From Schistosoma haematobium (lineage: Eukaryota > Platyhelminthes > Trematoda > Strigeidida > Schistosomatidae): DNA of 64,000 nt. The stretch spans positions 41,569,806 through 41,633,805 of the forward strand of contig NC_067196.1 in assembly GCF_000699445.3 (NCBI RefSeq). Reading direction: 5' to 3'. The notes beneath the pieces are model-generated. The model did no database searches, had not been told where the DNA came from, and saw nothing but the letters and a program-made list of their open reading frames with translations. Of this stretch, positions 61,821-64,000 are shown piece by piece. The number at the start of each line of letters is the position of its first letter. Position 1 is the first letter of the stretch. Both the position numbers and the translations under genes were made by a program.

Positions 61821-61840
61821 GTAAGTAAGTGACGCAATAG

Positions 61841-63146
61841 ATTATTTTAATTGTGAATTTGTAATTTTGATCCGATTCCAAACGACAAATACATAAAATG
61901 CAAATTTATAGAACTCCAGAAGTACGCAATGATCTATTCTTGGAAATAAAAAGCTTCCTTTTTTTAACAATCTTTGCGCTTAACCGAAGATCATTAAAGA
62001 ATACACCTCAGTGATATTTACAATACTTTCTTCCTTTAAATTGACCATTGATGGAACAGTCCAAGACATTTACTGTATAATAATTCGATATTCTTTGTAT
62101 AATAATCATATTTTGATCCAGTTAAGAATGTACAATCGACCAATAGTTACTTTAACTGGTCTAACCATAGTTGAGACACAATAATCTACAATTCTTTTAT
62201 ACGATAATAAAGACCCAAACAATGCTTTGAATAGAAGTATGGATGTTTGTAGACTTAAACAATGCATTGTGTTTATAATTTGTTTAAATTAAAATTTAAT
62301 TAGTTCAAATGATAACACAATATTATTCATGCAACACTTGTGTATATCTTAGATTCAGTTTAACAATGCTATAAAAGTTACGCACATAAGCAACTAAGTA
62401 AACTGAAAATATTATAATCTATACCTCCAATAAAATAAGTCATAACATATAATATGTAATATAAAGCGTTATCATTATGGTATCTCTTAGTTTATATAAT
62501 TTTTTTTAAGTGAATGAAAAAGTCGAAATAACAGTTAACTTTAATGAGATACATAGAACAGCGAAAAAAATAATTTATTTGCAATAAAATCTCTATATTC
62601 TTTATTCTTATAGTATGTATTTAATCTGAAAATGAGAAAAAAACGAATGTCAGGATCTAAGTAATATGAAAACTGATACCTCGAAATGTTTATCGGTTTT
62701 CTTCCAATAAACGAAACGAAGTCCAGACCAGAAAATGCATATATATATCATGAGTGTTCCTTGAACAACGTCAAGATGAGGGAAAATGACAGTCAATGAG
62801 ATGAATAATCACTGGAGAAAATGAACTGACAGAGAAGACCAAATCAGTGTTAAAACATTATCGATTATCTCCGTTGCATTTGTTTCTTATGTATAAATAT
62901 AAGTGTAAATAGACCTCAAGAAATGTTGAGAAGGAATTCAACACATACACACACAGATGTTTTCTTTCTTCTGACAAGACGAACAAACGAATGTTTTGGT
63001 TTGATCAGTGAATTAGTTATTTAAATCAAGGTATATATGTATGTGCAGGAGTTGATGAATGTGCAGCAAAATGTATACTTGATACAGGTGAATTCAACTG
63101 AAATTAAGAATAATCACAGCATTACCATCTATAAGTACTTTTTTAA
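61841..63146. other. gene-free AT-rich DNA
   Basis: No gene or repeat recognised. Confidence 0.4.
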
Positions 63147-63154
63147 ATAAAATC

Positions 63155-63441
63155 AGTGAGACTATAAGTTATGGACGACCTTTGAGCGACGCTAGACTGA
63201 CCTGGAGTGTCCACATGATGACTAGGACCAAATGTGGATTATAAACCTGTATGAGGAATTACAATTATGATTTACAATTGATGGTTAAGGTTAAGAATTA
63301 GATTTAGGGTTTTTATCACGAACTGATATCAGCTATAATGCCAAAACTCTTTTTAGCCAAATGGACGAGTAAATTTCGCGTCAAAATTCAAGATCTGTTA
63401 ACTTATACCTGATTAGTTCGTCCACAGATTATAGTCTCACC
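63155..63441 (-). mobile_element. MITE copy 3 (287 bp, 8-bp TSD)
   Basis: The ends read AGTGAGACTATAAGTTATGG and GATTATAGTCTCACC. It is flanked by ATAAAATC (63147-63154) and ATGAAATC (63442-63449), 7 of 8 matching. Internally it matches copies 1 and 2 in the opposite orientation. Confidence 0.8.
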
Positions 63442-63597
63442 ATGAAATCATACTATAAAAAGAGAAAGAATTATAAATAATATAGCCAAGCTGTTAAGTA
63501 GATTGTTATAAGAACACTTTAACTATTACTAATAGTATTATAACTGTATTTTAGGCTGACTTATGCAATTACTGCTTACATCACTGACTGATCTTAA

Positions 63598-63760
63598 TTA
63601 GGTAAATTGGAAACACGAAGGTACTGAACAACTTTTTCAGTCTCACAAGGGACAACCCAACAGCGCACATTCACAACCACAAAAGCGATGGAAGCCAATA
63701 CCTTCAGGTGACACAGAGAGCTTGCTAAGTTTAAGTGCACAATCTTGATTTAAAGTATAA
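63598..63760 (-). repeat. degenerate hammerhead SINE, family 2
   Basis: The minus strand retains GTGCGCTG, a GTCCC stem II strand, CTGAAAA and GTTGTTCAGTACC in the order of the family 2 hammerhead, followed by the tail. It is too mutated to be active. Confidence 0.5.
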
Positions 63761-63854
63761 CTCATTTGAAATGCGTCTATCTACAACTACTTCCCGCTAT
63801 GATAAGTTAAAATCTTCAGCAATATGGTACAGTTTGAGTCATACATAGTTATTA

Positions 63855-63975
63855 CTTTAGTCAGTCAGCCACAAGGTAGAACCTGCACGAATGTACATCA
63901 GATCGTTACCATACACCATTAACAGACCGAAATGAGATTGTGAGGTCAGATCCCAGTATAGTAGATTAGTAATTT
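63855..63975 (+). repeat. dispersed repeat, partner of 33548-33850
   Basis: AGTCAGTCAGC, a GTACATCAG stretch and a GGTCAGATCCCAG segment follow the same order as at 33548-33660, with many differences. Confidence 0.45.
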
Positions 63976-64000
63976 TATCAGTGATAATAGGAAAAATTAT

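Larger units (their letters stand above)
59301..61829 (+). mobile_element. RTE/SR2-like LINE with inverted 5' end
   Basis: It is flanked by near-identical 11-bp duplications TGACCCAATAG (59290-59300) and TGACGCAATAG (61830-61840). The 3' end is a GTAA tandem tail (61815-61829). The body is a 5'-truncated LINE starting inside the endonuclease domain, preceded by an inverted duplicate of that start (59337-59420). This is the most complete LINE in the window. The large open ORF suggests a young insertion. Confidence 0.85.

Overview
The window looks like nuclear DNA of a schistosome blood fluke (Platyhelminthes, Trematoda). It is AT-rich, genes have short exons and long introns, and the repeats are of types known from schistosomes: tRNA-derived elements carrying hammerhead ribozyme motifs (Smα-like, about 333 bp period), an RTE/SR2-like LINE and Penelope-like fragments. 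The species cannot be fixed from the sequence alone. There are no bacterial-style operons, CRISPR arrays or rRNA genes.

Protein-coding content is small. I can support three paralogous three-exon genes for secreted proteins of about 229-259 aa: gene 1 (6548-8655, minus), gene 2 (17958-20028, minus) and gene 3 (45231-49333, plus). All introns are phase 0. Each protein has a signal peptide, an N-glycosylation sequon in exon 1, and four cysteines at the same spacing (one in exon 2, then C-x9-C-x15-C in exon 3). I suspect the trematode eggshell synthesis (TES/Fs800-like) family, but that name is a hypothesis. One further orphan exon-like ORF lies at 13483-13744 (minus).

Layout: 1-4.4 kb holds a degenerate SINE and a MITE. 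From 4.5-12.3 kb, gene 1 sits between sequences A and B, both of which recur inverted at 10.2-12.3 kb. Gene 2 (18-20 kb) has a MITE in intron 2. From 20.7-45 kb there is no convincing gene, but there are SINEs, three solo LTRs, LINE fragments, a Penelope-like 3' end and a 0.75 kb duplication. Gene 3 (45-49 kb) has a LINE insertion in intron 2. From 49.6-57 kb there are hammerhead SINEs in tandem and inverted arrangements. From 58-61.8 kb there is a Penelope-like inverted-repeat element followed by a LINE with a 754-codon ORF and an 84-bp palindrome at its 5' end. A third MITE and SINE remnants end the window.

The most interesting material is the hammerhead SINE set: a head-to-tail dimer with one near-intact ribozyme, repeated head-to-head composites, and one inverted junction that falls at the ribozyme cleavage site. 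Together these suggest that self-cleaved or circular RNA takes part in their spread.
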